Shown one piece after another: positions 32,636 to 45,700 of a stretch of DNA of 64,000 nt. Origin of the DNA: Zoroaster sp. YZ-2022 (lineage: Eukaryota > Echinodermata > Asteroidea > Forcipulatida > Zoroasteridae); NCBI GenBank assembly GCA_029582265.1, contig CM055827.1:4263423-4327422 (forward strand), in the 5' to 3' direction. Every line of letters begins with the position of its first letter. Positions within the stretch are counted from its first letter, which is position 1. Both the position numbers and the translations under genes were made by a program. Below the pieces are notes generated by a model. That model saw only the letters and a list, made by a program, of their open reading frames with translations, had not been told where the DNA came from and searched no databases.

Positions 32636-32727
32636 TTAACCCTAACTCCCTCAAGGCATTGTATTAAAGCAATAAAAATCCTTCAAAATCCTCCAACTGG
32701 CTTTGTTGTCTAGGGAGTTAGGGTTAA
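32636..32727. mobile_element. 92-bp TTAA-flanked mini-MITE
   Basis: TTAA-CCCTAACTCCCT and AGGGAGTTAGGG-TTAA are perfect 12-bp inverted ends plus target duplication. The interior contains aatccttcaaaatcctcc, the word typical of the P6 families. Confidence 0.8.
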
Positions 32728-32729
32728 TC

Positions 32730-33444
32730 CTTATCAAAATTTCCACGAGCATGCGCATTGAGTACCCTTGCGTTCGAGGATATGTAAAAAGTCAACATTA
32801 CCGTATTACGGAGAATTTTTCCTCAAATTTGATAAGATCATAAACAGAATACTTCCATTTTCATATCTAACCAACTTCAAAGAAACATTCTGTGTAATGT
32901 TGTCATTATTATAACCTTGGTCGATATCGGCAAACATATATCGCGATTTTCGATAGTATCGCGATTATTTTTTCATTCACACACGACTGCTTTAGAGCCG
33001 ATAACCACAGGTATGTACCCCTCTACAAGCATCACAATCAATCACAAATTCACTTGCATAGTGTGTATGTACTTCTGAAGTAGTTCGCTTTTGTTTCTCA
33101 CTTCCAAAAGCTGAAAAGACTGTTCTAATTTTGTTTCCATGGAATTTCTGACTTGACTGACAATGTTGATTTATTTTTTAATTGCGATATATTTTTTTAA
33201 TCGCGATTTGCTGATATGCTGATAACTTAAAAAGGTTCTCGATATCGTAATCGAATAAAAAAGGTATCGCGATATTCGATATTATCGTGTTATCACCCAA
33301 GCTTAGTTATCATAATACGTAGAAAACTTACAACTTATCACCCAAAATATTGCCTGCCCATTGACTTCCATTTTTTCCCAAGGCACGAGGTTGTTTTTCA
33401 AGTCAATGCGAATGCTCGCGGCAATTCCGATAAAAGCTCATTGC
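32730..33444. mobile_element. Fold-back MITE (as 21,551-21,893) with a nested TATCGCGAT-rich element
   Basis: Outer parts match the 21,551 copy, for example aacttatcacccaaaat and gcggcaattccgataa. The nested part, about 32,916-33,302, starts cttggtcgatatcgg and ends ttatcacccaag. It repeats the palindromic word atcgcgat or close variants at least six times. Confidence 0.6.
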
Positions 33445-33663
33445 AGAAGTTGACAAACATCCCGAGAAATTATTCCATCTGATATGCTGGTTTTTTTTAA
33501 AGAAAAACATGAAATGTATAACAAAAAAATTGAAATGGTTCATTGGCTGTGATCCATTTTCTACATTAGAATGCAAACAAATCTGGAAGCATTTTCACTT
33601 TTTTCTTGCAAACGACAACATGAAACTAGAAAAGCACTCTTAGAGCGCAAACCTCTGCCAAGT

Positions 33664-33842
33664 AATAATAATAATAATGTGGACTTATATAGCGCACGTA
33701 TCCACCAAACTGGTGCTCAAGGCGCATTATATTATTACCCCTGCTCATCAGGCTCATAAATCATTCCTGCAACCATCTCAGCTCCCTGGGGAGTATACAG
33801 CTCAATTGCTGCCATGAGGTGCATATAGGGCTAATCAAACAC
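33664..33842 (-). mobile_element. Family B SINE, truncated (head lost)
   Basis: Tail and body only, ending at gggctaatcaaacac where similarity to the other family B copies stops. Confidence 0.75.
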
Positions 33843-34472
33843 ATTTTAGTAAAATACTTTAAAATATTGGTTTTGCACTCAATATTTAATTTAATTACTT
33901 TAATGTTATTGTAAGCTAGACATCCTGTTAATTTATAAACAATTGCCTAGCCCAATTATCATTCACACTAGGTTCAATTATAACCTACACAACAACTGTT
34001 TACTTTGTAATAAACAATTCCCCACTGTCTCCTTGTTCGTCTCTTCTACAACTCTATACGGCCAGCTCAAGTAATAACATCAAATATTAGTATTACATTA
34101 TTTTTGGGGTAGGTATAATTTTTATGATATATTTTTTTCATTACAATATAAAAACTTTTATAAACCAGTTTTATATAAAAGCATAGATTTGCTGAAAGAA
34201 TGAAAGTATTTCAACAAAATTATTACATAAATTTAAGGAAACAGAAACATTTTGTTTCACTTACAAATTACTTATAAATATATGCTCAAACTTTAAATGC
34301 AAAAAAAATAGTCAAAAGTACAAAATATGTAAATATTGAAAGCAGCATTTGTGATTAAGCAAGATAACACAAAAATTGCAAAAGGGCATCAATGATTTGA
34401 AAGCACTTCCCAGAAAAAAAATATATAAAATTATAAAATGCCATGAACCATCTCCAAATGGACTAGTAAAGT

Positions 34473-34473
34473 A

Positions 34474-34506
<33 letters not shown>

Positions 34507-34842
34507 TGGACTTATATAGCGCACGTATCCACCAAACTGGTGCTCAAGGCGCATTATATTATTACCCCTGCTCATCAGGTGCATAAATCATTCCTGAAAC
34601 CATCTTAGCTCCCAGCTCAATTGCTGCCATTTCAGCGCATATAGGGCTAATCAAACACAACAACCAACTCTGCCCTCACAGGTACCCATTTACTCCCTGG
34701 GTGGAGAGAAGCAATTATGGTAAAGTGTCTTGCTCAAGGACACAAGCACCATGGTTGCGGTTGGGATTCGAACCCACATTCTGACGACTCAGCCATCAGA
34801 ACACAAATCCGATGCACTAAACCGCTCGACCATGGCACTCTA
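34473..34842 (-). mobile_element. Family B SINE, full length
   Basis: Minus-strand head with gggattcgaaccc (B box complement) near 34,765 and cgctcgaccatgg (A box complement) near 34,825; ATT tail at 34,473-34,505. The head has an extended variable region (gatggctgagtcgtcag complement), recalling a tRNA with a long variable arm. Confidence 0.8.
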
Positions 34843-35374
34843 TCAACAGCAACTGCATCGAAAGAATTACTTTTAAAACAATTTCATTTTAGTCTATTCT
34901 TTCTCATTCGTATACTTACTTCTGCTTCACCAATAACTTTAAGGACATTTGTTAAAACTCTCAATCAATTGTTCATAAAAAACATAAACTATGTTGACTC
35001 CGGGCCTTCCTGATAAACCACCCGGATGTTTGGCACAAAGTCAACATAGTTAATGCTTTTTTACACACAACTGATTGGGGGGTTAAAAATAAATAATAAT
35101 TTCTTAGAAATTCTTCATTTTCCCACCTTCCCTGCAAATACCATGTTAGTTTTCATCTGAATTTTTATCTTCAGAACCCTTAACCAAACCTTTCAAATGA
35201 AATTAGAACAGATTAACTTTGTTCCCTCCATAAAGCAAGAAAAATCTAACTGTTAGTAAATTTCAAATATAATAATGCCATTGTCTCCTGTACAAATCAT
35301 TGTAACAAAATCGAGAGCTGGCAGGGAATATAGTATGGCCTTAGTTATAGCCTTAGTTATTGAGAATCGGTGCA

Positions 35375-35591
35375 GTAAATATCGTCATGATCATCAGGGC
35401 ATGGAAACGGAGCGCTAGTTTTAGATTAACTCTGTGACTGAAAATAATGCCCCACATGATAAGGTCATATTGCCATTGCTGCTGCATAAATGAGCCAGTA
35501 ATTTTCAGTCACTGTGTTAATCTTAAACAAAGACACCGATTCCATGCCCTGTTGAAAGTCTGCTCTGATCGTGACGATATTGTCCCTTTAA
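35375..35591. mobile_element. MITE M1 copy, abutting a TTAA-CCCTCC MITE
   Basis: M1 interior (gcatggaaacggagcgctag; accgattccatgccctg) ending gtcccTTTAA. The same TTAA serves as the left target duplication of the next MITE (35,588). Confidence 0.7.
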
Positions 35592-36224
35592 CCCTCCTAC
35601 TATAGCTGCACTTCAGTGGGAAGTATACTGATGAGACGCAATAGAAACTTACCACTTTTTCGACCTTAAATTATCAGTAATCAAAATGCACAAATGTAAT
35701 ATGTGCACTTATTTTGGCAAGTCAGTGTACCCCCTACAGACAAATCGGTCACACATGGTCACGTGGCCTTTGAGTCGTTCTCTTCATGGCCCAGGTGCGT
35801 AACACCTGGTTTGACCATCAGCGATTGCTCAAGGGGTATGTGATGATTTTAATTAGCAGCACGTGATGTCTTATTTTGAACCATTACAATTTTATCCTAT
35901 TTCAAAACAAGTGGTAAGTTTCTATTGCGTCTCAGTATACATGTAGCTATAGACGTCAAAATCAGTCAACTGACTGTTTTGACTGTTGACCCAAATGTGC
36001 ACACAGGTGCATTTTTGACTGGTTTTTACTGTCATTTTGACCACCCTGAACAATACCAGACAATGCTTTTACCAGTCAAAAACAGTTAGACTCATTTTGA
36101 CCTGTAAATGTACTTACTACACGTAAGGTTTGACAGTGTTGGACTTTTAAGTGCACAAGACATACCTTGGCAAGTATATCAACATTTTGACTGATTTTGA
36201 CCCTTGTAGTAGTAGGATGGTTAA
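35588..36224. mobile_element. TTAA-flanked MITE, family P2 (iterated GTCAAAA/TTTTGAC words), with nested MITE
   Basis: TTAA-CCCTCCTACTA at the left, TAGTAGGATGG-TTAA at the right. Interior words cagtcaactgactg, ttttgactgttgac and gtcaaaa recur on both strands. A second MITE at 35,623-35,940, with inverted gacgcaatagaaacttacca / tggtaagtttctattgcgtc ends, is nested in it. Other P2 copies: about 38,003-38,349, 42,662-42,980, 47,219-47,524. Confidence 0.75.
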
Positions 36225-36423
36225 TGGTGGGACCAGCCATTAAATCATTTCGGCACACAGTAAAAAGGTATGATATTTTGAATGAGGTGGGTGAGGGGAT
36301 GGTTTGTATAAAAAATATTTTATTTTATCATTCAAGCAACAGTTACTTTGATGATATCACTTGCATATGTTTGTATGTAAACAGAGCATATAATAAGCAC
36401 CGCGGAATGCCCCAAACTTTAAA

Positions 36424-36635
36424 CAGAGGTGTGACTGGGCAGTTTTGAAAAATCCACGTAAATTTTGCTAGGGTATTGGGGCTGCTGTTGTGAACAGCGC
36501 TGGGGTGAAATCTATAGTTCTAAGCGTTTGCTTTGCTTTCCTTTATTGCTTAAATCTTTAAAATCCGGAGGATCACAACATTGCGATTTGTAAAAATCCG
36601 AAAATCCGGAAAAATCCAGACAAATCACACCCCTG
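36424..36635. mobile_element. hAT-like non-autonomous element in the EGF gene's 3' flank
   Basis: Ends cagaggtgtgactgg and caaatcacacccctg are inverted. The interior repeats aaaatccggaaaa words. A minus-strand AATAAA (36,542-36,547) inside it could serve the EGF gene as a poly(A) signal; this is inference. Confidence 0.5.
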
Positions 36636-36735
36636 TTTAAGCTGAAGTACATTTCACCACTAGAGGGCTAATTATGTGTATGAAGCTACTAAACCTATCT
36701 ATGGTTAGTTGCATTTGGATCCATACTCAAGCCGA

Positions 36736-39700
36736 CTATTGGCTGGGTGTTATTGCATGCATCAAGTGGGCATAGCCAGCTCCCGGCTTATTCCCCGGTG
36801 ACACCCCTTCGTCATTCACCAGAGAGTGCTCTAACGGGTCACACAAATTGGTCGAACCGTTTCTCGGACGGTCACCGCTGAATTTCTTATTTGGTTTGGC
36901 GTACAAGGGAACGACGGGGGGAGAGCACTGGGGAGTGCTCTTCTGTTTATCGGGTTTTGCGTACTGTGGCACCTCTGCCTTGTCAACCTGGCTTTTTCGT
37001 TTGATTGGCTTTGCGTACTGTGGAATTTCTCCCATGGATTTTTGGACAGTGGGTGGGCCTACCTGTGGTTGCTGACGAACAGGTAGAGGGGGTTGGACAT
37101 CTGTACTTTCCTTCTCGTTCATATCCGATGATGATCTTTTGGGGTCAAAACCTACATATGTGTTTTCATACGGCTGTTTTCTCTGGGCAGCCGTACTGGT
37201 CGCTCGGATGTGTTCTTTTTGTGGCAGCTTCAAAGATGTAGCTTTGCGCTGGATATCCGATCGGAGATCCTCTTGCCTGGCATTTTTCAGGGAGGATGTC
37301 TTTCGAGTATTTAGAGAGGGGCTCATCTTGGCGTAGCCGGACAGGTCACTGCTACTTGCATCATCGTACACGGGTACACCAATCAAACAGCTGCTTGCGT
37401 CCTCATAAGAACCATCATCTTGAAGTTCACTGTATAAACCATCCTTAACTGGCTTACGTATGGATTTGTTACGTGCTGAAAAATCAATTTTATCATAGGA
37501 TTCCCCGGCCGATGACCCCTCATCTTCCTGCGATACTTTCAGTTCATTCACACTCGCGTAGGCGTACTCTGACGGTGTGTTTTCTGCGTGGACCGTTATG
37601 TTACCTGTTGTTGCATAAGGCGAGATGTCATCCGATTCGGAATGGCCCGGGAGTAGGTCTGGCATGTTATGTTGTATATCCCTCACGTCTTCATACCCGC
37701 TTGTCGGTCTGAATGGGGTTGTAGTTACATGTAGCTTTGATGAGGTCATGGGTCTACTGCTGGCATCTTCATAGGTGTTATCTGCTGGGAGATACGTTTA
37801 TACAGATTAAGTACTTGGTGATGACACACCAGCGTTATGCTGGAGTGACATCAACATTATTGGTGGACCCAACCTTTAGTCTTTGTGTGGCGCAACCAAA
37901 AAATTATCTAGAGCAAGAAGTGAAAAACACTAAAAATTTGGGCAAATAATTAAGCGTTTTTTGAAGTTTTTTCCCCGTATAATAGTATTTATGAATTAAC
38001 ACTTAAGTCGCCTTCTGTAGCTGAACTTTTGTGGCAAGTAGCTATAGTGGTCAAAATCAGTCAACTGACTGTATTGTTGACAGTGGTCAAAATGACAGTC
38101 AAAACCAGTCAGAAACTGCACACAGGAGCATTTTGACTGATTTTGACTGTCATTTTGACCACCCCCCCCAAAAAAAAACAAACAAGACAATGCTTTTACC
38201 AGTCAAAAACAGTTGACTCATTTTGACCTGTAAATGTACTTACTACATGTAAGATTTGACAGTGTTCGACTTATAAGTGCACTAGATATACCTTGGCCTG
38301 TATATCAACATTTTGACTGCTTTTGACCATTGCCGTCATAGGAGGGTGCAGAATAACACTACAATGTAAATTATGTGATCCAATTATAAGTACACAACAA
38401 AATGGCCCACATAACCATACAACTAAATAACATTATTTGACTGAAGGTCACAAACGAAGTCAATGGTTTTTGCTTGTATTGCATAGCAGAATGCTCAAAA
38501 CTTGCAATTTGCTATACAAAATCCAAGACAACTCATCTTGTCCAAACTCTGTTCTCTTAATTGTATTGATTTTACGGTCTTGTTAACTGAGTATCTCAGC
38601 AAGTCAGTAAACTTAACCACTGTTTTCTTAGGCAAGGTTTGGGGTTTTAATTTTGTGCACTTTCAGTGCTGCTGTGACACTGAGTTCCTGTTGTGTTCTC
38701 ACAAAAGAGCGCCCTCATGTGTCAAGGTATTTTCTGGTTCACACAACAAGTGCGCTTGAGATCCTTGGTTTCATTACCAGAAATGTATAATAATAATAAT
38801 AATAATATAGGTTGGTGAAATTCTTGCGTCGGGTGATAAACAATTGATTTAATTTTGCCCTACACCGACGTGTGTATAGCACTGTATACTCAGTGCTTTT
38901 CCGAGTGTCGGGCAAAATCAAATCAATTGTTTATCTCCCGACGCATGAATTTCACCAACCTATATATATATCGCGGAACCCGCTGCTATATGGGATTCTA
39001 GCCGGCCAATTGTCATTGGGCAAGCTCGGTGGTCGAGAGGTTAAGATGTCTGCACTAGTAAGCAGGAGGTCGTGGGTTCGAATCCCGCCCGAGTCGCCTG
39101 TGTAGTTTTTTCACAGACACTCGGAAAGCACCGAGTATACAGTGCTATACACACGTCGGTGTAGAGCAAAATTAAATCAAATAATAATAATAAAGCGTGA
39201 ACACTTTTACCTAATCACTTTTCACCTTATTCCAAAAATTTGAAATAAATTTGTGTTTAAAGGGACAATATCATCATGGGCATGGAATCAGAGTGCTAGT
39301 TTTAGATTAACTCAGTGACTGAAAATATTACCCCACATGATAAGGTCATATTACCGTTGCTGCTGCATAAATGAGCCAGTAATTTTCAGTCACTGTGTTC
39401 ATGTTAAACTAGGACACCGATTCCATGCCCTGTTGAAAGTCTGCTCTGATCGTGATGGATGGCTGTTCACTAACATATGTATCAATATAAAATTGCATTT
39501 TATATGTCCTTTAATATGGAAGTCATAGTAGGGCAAGTCCTACCTGCAATGCCGTCAGTCATTGGCACCTGTTCCACTTCCTCGTTTTGTTCATGTTTCC
39601 TGCAGACCAAGAGAAAACAAACACAAGGGAAATGTTATCAGGGGCAGAGGAAATCATATGACTGCTTTATCAAATTAAATCAAACACGGTGGAAATCCTT

Positions 39701-42700
39701 GTTGAACAGAAATGAAGTCAGGTAGGAAAAATGAGTGAACAGCTTGTAATAGATACGTCGGGGTAGGGCAAAAATCAAATTGATAGAAAAAGTATATTTC
39801 CGGTACAATGATATTGCTGTGTAATGATGATGAAAGGTATACTGATTGAGTTCATCCCTTCAGTGCTCCCTTGAATTCAACATTTTGTTATTTGATTGTC
39901 TTATAAGAAGCCTCTTCAATTTTAGAAGTAAACAATGGACATTCTCTTCATTAGGAAAACAGGAATCTTCTGAATGAGCCAAACCCGATTTTTTTTTATT
40001 TGAAAGCCAAAGTTATTTATGAATTTAATGGACTGAATATGTACATTTCTACTGCACTGAAATTTTTCAAATAAAATGCAAATAGTTGCTGCAATTTCAA
40101 CCCGGAATAATTAAAAAGCTGGTTCATAGTTATTATACAGGTAGAGCAAACAAATGTATGTATGAGGCTATGTTTATAGTTGTAACTTCTGGTTCTTTTC
40201 AGAACTAATTACTACTCGATGTGAGAATTTCACATGGTGTCACTGCAAACAACTTGTTTAGTACAAGCAGCCGTACTGAATTACAGTATTTAATTATCTT
40301 TGGCTCTGGTGCTAAAACGTCACGTGTGACCTTACTTTTCAATCTGTGTCAGTTTGATTGAAATGCAGAATGGGTATATTGCAAGGTTGGACAGTGTAAC
40401 CTTAATAATAATAACCTTACCGTATGTTTTGGTGCCGGTTTTTCACTAGACACGCAATCAGTATAATTACAAGAATCAGGAGAACAGCGGCACCGGCGGC
40501 CGTAGCAGCAATGGCCGTCATCATCGGAAACTTCTCCTGGTTGGCGGATACACCAATAGATTTAGTGCTATCCTCACCATGGGTGGTTGGGCCAGAATTT
40601 TGAGTTGTGAGACTGTCTGGGGTTTTCCATGTTGCAAAAAGAAAACAGACACGCACACAAATTAAGTCAATTCAAAATACCAGTTTGAGCCCAGACGCTG
40701 CTACTTTTCATCAAATTTAAATTTAAGTACAAGTGTGAAAATCGAAAATGTCTGTAAATGCATTCATACTTCAAGAGATATATGACATAAAACACAATAA
40801 AGGGGGCCACTTTGCATCCGTCACGTTAGCAGTTTTTTCAATGGTTGTTATTTATTTTTAAGTACCTGAAACCAACCAAAAAGTGTTTCAACATGTGAAT
40901 GGACATGCAGGCTTATACTAGAACTAATTTGAGTTGATTTATTTTATTTTTTTATTTTTTAATTTATTTTTTTACCCTCAAATTTCCATAAAAATTGGAC
41001 GGAAAAAGTTACCTCACTTTTCCGTCCATTTGTTGATGGAAATTTTAGGGTAATTAAAAAAATAATAGTAATAATCAACTCAAATTATCTTTAGGATAAG
41101 CATGCATGTCTATTCAAATGTTGAAATTCTTTTTGGGTGGTTTCAGATATTAAAAAAAAAATTACAACCATTAGAAAAACTGCTAACATGACGGTAGAAA
41201 AGTGGCCCCCTTTATTGTGTTTTATGTCATATAAACACTACCCCGTTAAATTTTCAGTTTATTCCATTGTGTCGTGAACAAGAAAATAGCAAAAATGCTT
41301 TCAGATTTTCGTATTAATTCCAATGTGGAATTTATGCTGATCCTAAGGCTGTGCGTTTTCAGTTATTTTGGGAACTGGATACCCAAAATTGGAAATCTTC
41401 GGATACCCGGGTACACGGATACCCGGGTACCTGTAAACAATCTTGTAAAAACACATAAATACTTCTTAACCCTCCTATGGTTTGACCTTTCAAAACCTTT
41501 CAAAATCTGCTTACGGGCCAAAATGGCTATCAATTATTATGAACCCTTTAAAACCCTCCAGAATTTGTTGCTACTGAACAACCACACCTTTCAATACCCT
41601 TTGAAAGGTATTGAAACATTTCAACACCAGTTTGTTCAGAGAGTTGTTACACCTTTCGAAACCTTTCATAGGTCCCTTTTGTCAGACAGTTTTCTCACCT
41701 TTCAAAACCCTTCAGTACAGCAAACTTGAAAGGTTTTGAAAGGTCTGACAATTCTATGGCAACTGCACTGTACATAGGAGGGTTAATGTATAAAATAACC
41801 AATATGAACACAAGTTTCTCTTGTTTTATTAGAGTCATAATAAATGTGGACTTACTGTAATAATTTCCCGCCTCTATATTAAAAACGACTCGTAGCATCC
41901 CAATTCTCCACACACATTTTGTTAACAAAAAATTGGAGACTTCCATTTGTGTGGCTTAAATGTTCAGTCAAAATTTTAAAAAGTCTAAAAATGGAATCGG
42001 GTAATGACAGTTTCGGTCGGGTATCCGGGTACCCAGCACAGCCTTAGCTGATCCGTAGTTTTATTCTCTAAATAGGATTAGGGCACCGAGAATATGCCAT
42101 TATCTTTACAGTGGACGTAACTTATATCTAGCCAAAACACTTCACATGTAATCTTTAAGTTGAGTCAATAACACACACTAACCATTCAGCAATGCTAATA
42201 ATGTCTTGGCAAAAAGTTACTCCTTGTATGAAGAGTGCCCTCAACAGGTAATGCACGGAGTGGATAAAATAGATGAGGAATATTTTACCTGTTGGACAGC
42301 CTGGTCCCATCTGGGAGACAGGGTCACAGAGGCAACGCCCTGTGATTGGTTCACATGATCCGATCTGGCACTGACAACCTTCCAGGCAGTTCAGTCCGAA
42401 CGTTCCCGACGGGCACGGCTGGTGGCACGCACCGCCTGTCCATCCAGTCGTGCACTCGCATTTCCGTGTCTTGGCATTGCAGGTGGCGCCATTGGTACAC
42501 ATCGGGGAGCAGAGATCGGTGCAGTTCTGATAGGCCTTAGCTGGAATGCACAGATTACAATCATCACCGGTGTAATCTGCAAGGATCAATTTTAAAATTC
42601 ACCAACGGTTCTCCTCAGAACTATATACCAACTATTACATAAGAGATTGGTGCTACTTTGTATAAAACCCTCCTACTATAGCTGAACTTTAGTGGCAAGT

Positions 42701-45700
42701 AGCTATAGTGGTCAAAACCAGTCAACTGACTGTTTTGACTGTTGATCCAACTGTGCACACAGGGGCATTTTTTGACTGGTTTTTACTGTCATTTTGACCA
42801 CGCTGAACAATACAAGTCAATGCTTTTACCAGTAAAAAACGGTCGACTCATTTTGACCTGTAAATGTACTTACTACACAATGGGTTTGACAGTGTTTGAG
42901 TTTTCAGTGCACTAGATACACCTTGGTAAGTATATCAACATTTTGACTGATTTTGACCTTTGCAGTCACAGAAGGGTTAAAGAAAAATAAATAAATAAAC
43001 AAGTAAATAAGTAAATAAACAAATAAATAAGTAAATAAATAGGCTGATTAAATTTATATATTGTATTTTATTTCAAGAAGTATCGCCTGTGTTTTTCTTT
43101 GGTTAGTTTACCAGAGATTTGTGGCAGTAGGTTTAGTTACAGAGAGAAATACTCTAGATTTATGTATACTTCTTGGTTAGGGAACACAAGTATTTTGGTT
43201 GAATTTGCACAATCAGAAGCAATTTGATAATCAAAATCAGACTTAGACCCAGGACATGGAAGCCTGAGTAATTGGTTTTACTATAATTAAGGGAAGATAT
43301 TCATTTATGACAGGTTTCAGTCATTATGAATTTCAGCACTTACATGTAACAAGGGTTTCTATACTGCTGCACCCAGCATTTGGAATGATCTACCATCTGG
43401 TATCCGTCATGCTTCTTCATTGAGTCAATTTAAAACATCTCTCATTTTAGGCACTGTGTATTTTTAAATTGTACTTGCATCTCACTGTAAAGCACTGTGA
43501 TACCGTTTGTGTAAGAGCGCTATATAAATGCCTTCATTGTATTGTATGTAACCCTCCTAGTGTTTGACCATTTGAAACCATTCAAAATTTCCACTTACCA
43601 AAATGGCCATTGGTTTTGTACACACATGGTGATACCATTTGAAAAGTGTTGGTAGCAAGCTTTACGACCATTCAAATCCATTCAAATGCATAGAGGGTCC
43701 ATTGATTCACCACTTAGAAGTATCCAAACAAGGTTTTTTATTAGCTGTACTACCATTTGGAAAGATCCAAACAAGGTTTTGTATTAGCTGACCTACTATT
43801 CAAAACCATTTGGGGGAAATCAATACTGTACAGTTATTTCACCATTCAAAACCACAAAAGCGAATGGTTTCAAATGGTGCATCAACTTGTCTGAAAAATG
43901 CACCAGAAGTAGGAGGGTTAATTAATGTTTTAAATCAAGCTTCTGATAAATTACATATACAATGGAAAATATACCAGTATCAATTTTCCTTTCTAGAAAG
44001 ATACAACAATTTTTCTCCTGGAAATTGATGGTAATATATCAAACATTTTTACTGGGCCTGCATGAGCGGATCCAGAACATTTTTAGGGGGGGGGGCTGAG
44101 AATCAAAAACAATTATTTTTCAGTACTACAAAAATTACAATGAAATAATCAAAGGGAGAGAAAAACAAAGCACACTGTGGGAATGGGAGTGCGTGCGTTC
44201 TCCCCTCCCCTCCCCCTCTCTTTTTTTTAACGATTTTAGGGGGGCCACAGCCCCCTTAGCCCCCCCCCCCCCTGGATCCGCCAATGGCCTGGAATCAATT
44301 AAAAATGTGAGCATCAAACTATCATTCCTCATTTTTGAAGAATGAAGTTCCAGAAACAGGTTTTTCAATCGTGATTTTGTGCAAAAAATTTAAAATCAAT
44401 ACTGAATGGAATCGGGTTCCATTGTGGAGTCAAAATTTCCGGAATCGCCAAAGCCTTATTTTTACCTTCAGAGCATAGACACTTGTGGTACAATGTTAGA
44501 CAGTCTCCGTGTATGCACTCCAATCCGCAGTGATCAACACACTTCGTTGGGTGAATGCGAGTCAGGCAAAGACTACAGTCTGAATAGAAATATTCTGTCG
44601 AGCAGTTGCAAACACCTTCCATGCACAATCCTCCATTCAAACATTTTGGCTCACAGAGATTTGCCGGGATCGGTGGATTGGGGTCTGTTGTGGACACTTC
44701 TGGAATTAGATCATTGATTGCTTTTATACTGCAGTCTATTCCTAGAAAACCTGTCATACACCGGCAAGTTCCAGTTTCCCGGTCGCAAACGCCACCGTTT
44801 TGACAAGGGTTCTGGCAGGGGGAGGTACAGTAAGCTGTGGTGATTTGGCAGACTTCACAGGAGTTTGAGATAGTGCTACAGAATGTGCCATCAACACAGC
44901 TGCATTCTAGACCTGTAAAGAAGAAATTAAAAAAAAAATCAAGTTTTCTTTTGGCCATGGGATGGGTGTGAAATGTTGAATCCTATAAAAGGTTCTAAAG
45001 GGAATATATATACATGTATGGAGTGCCATGGTCGAGCGGTTTAGTGCATCGGATTTGTGTTCTGATGGCCGAGTCGTCAGAATGTGGGTTCGAATCCCAG
45101 CCACGACCGGGGTGCTTGTGTCCTTGAGCAAGACACTTTACCATAATTGCTTCTCTCCACCCAGGGGTAAATGGGTACCTGTGAGGGCAGAGTTTGTTGT
45201 TGGGCAGAGTGGGTTGTTGTGTTATAGCAGGGGTAATAATGTAATGCACCACCTTGAGCACCAGTTTGCAAATTACTATTTGCAAATTACTATAAATCTG
45301 AGAAGCTACTGTTTCAAAGAAACAAATTATTTTTCCCCAAAAGTGTGTTAAAAAATTTCCTCATTGAAATGAATACAAAGTTTGTGTTTGCTGTTAGAAT
45401 ATATTTTCATAATTTTCTCAACAGTACAAAGTATTATGCCGAAATTTTCACAGGTCAGTTGCTTAATGTATCTTCACTTCAAAGACATTAAGCATTATGA
45501 AGCCCTTTTGCCGAATTAACCAATGTTGATTTCCTTCCCTTAAAAAAACCCCCATCTGACAGGCTGGGTTACATAAACCATTGTATGTAGAGTATAACAA
45601 TACCTGGCCATCTGCAGAGTTGTCCAATTTTCGAGCGAGGACCACCACATAAAGCACGCTGAAATCGCAATCTGAAGACGAAAAGAAAGGAAGAAAAATT

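Larger units (their letters stand above)
26203..36735. other. Convergent intergenic spacer, repeat-filled, no gene found
   Basis: This stretch separates the PEX11G stop from the EGF-gene stop. All recognisable content is mobile or repetitive and is listed separately. No frame with recognisable protein similarity and usable splice sites was seen on either strand. Unassigned AT-rich stretches remain, mainly 28,020-28,560, 30,155-30,550, 30,900-31,940 and 33,845-34,470. Confidence 0.6.

Noticed and set aside
36016..36258. Frames through the GTCAAAA-word MITEs
   Set aside because: Repeated words keep short frames open; the same words in other copies are out of frame.
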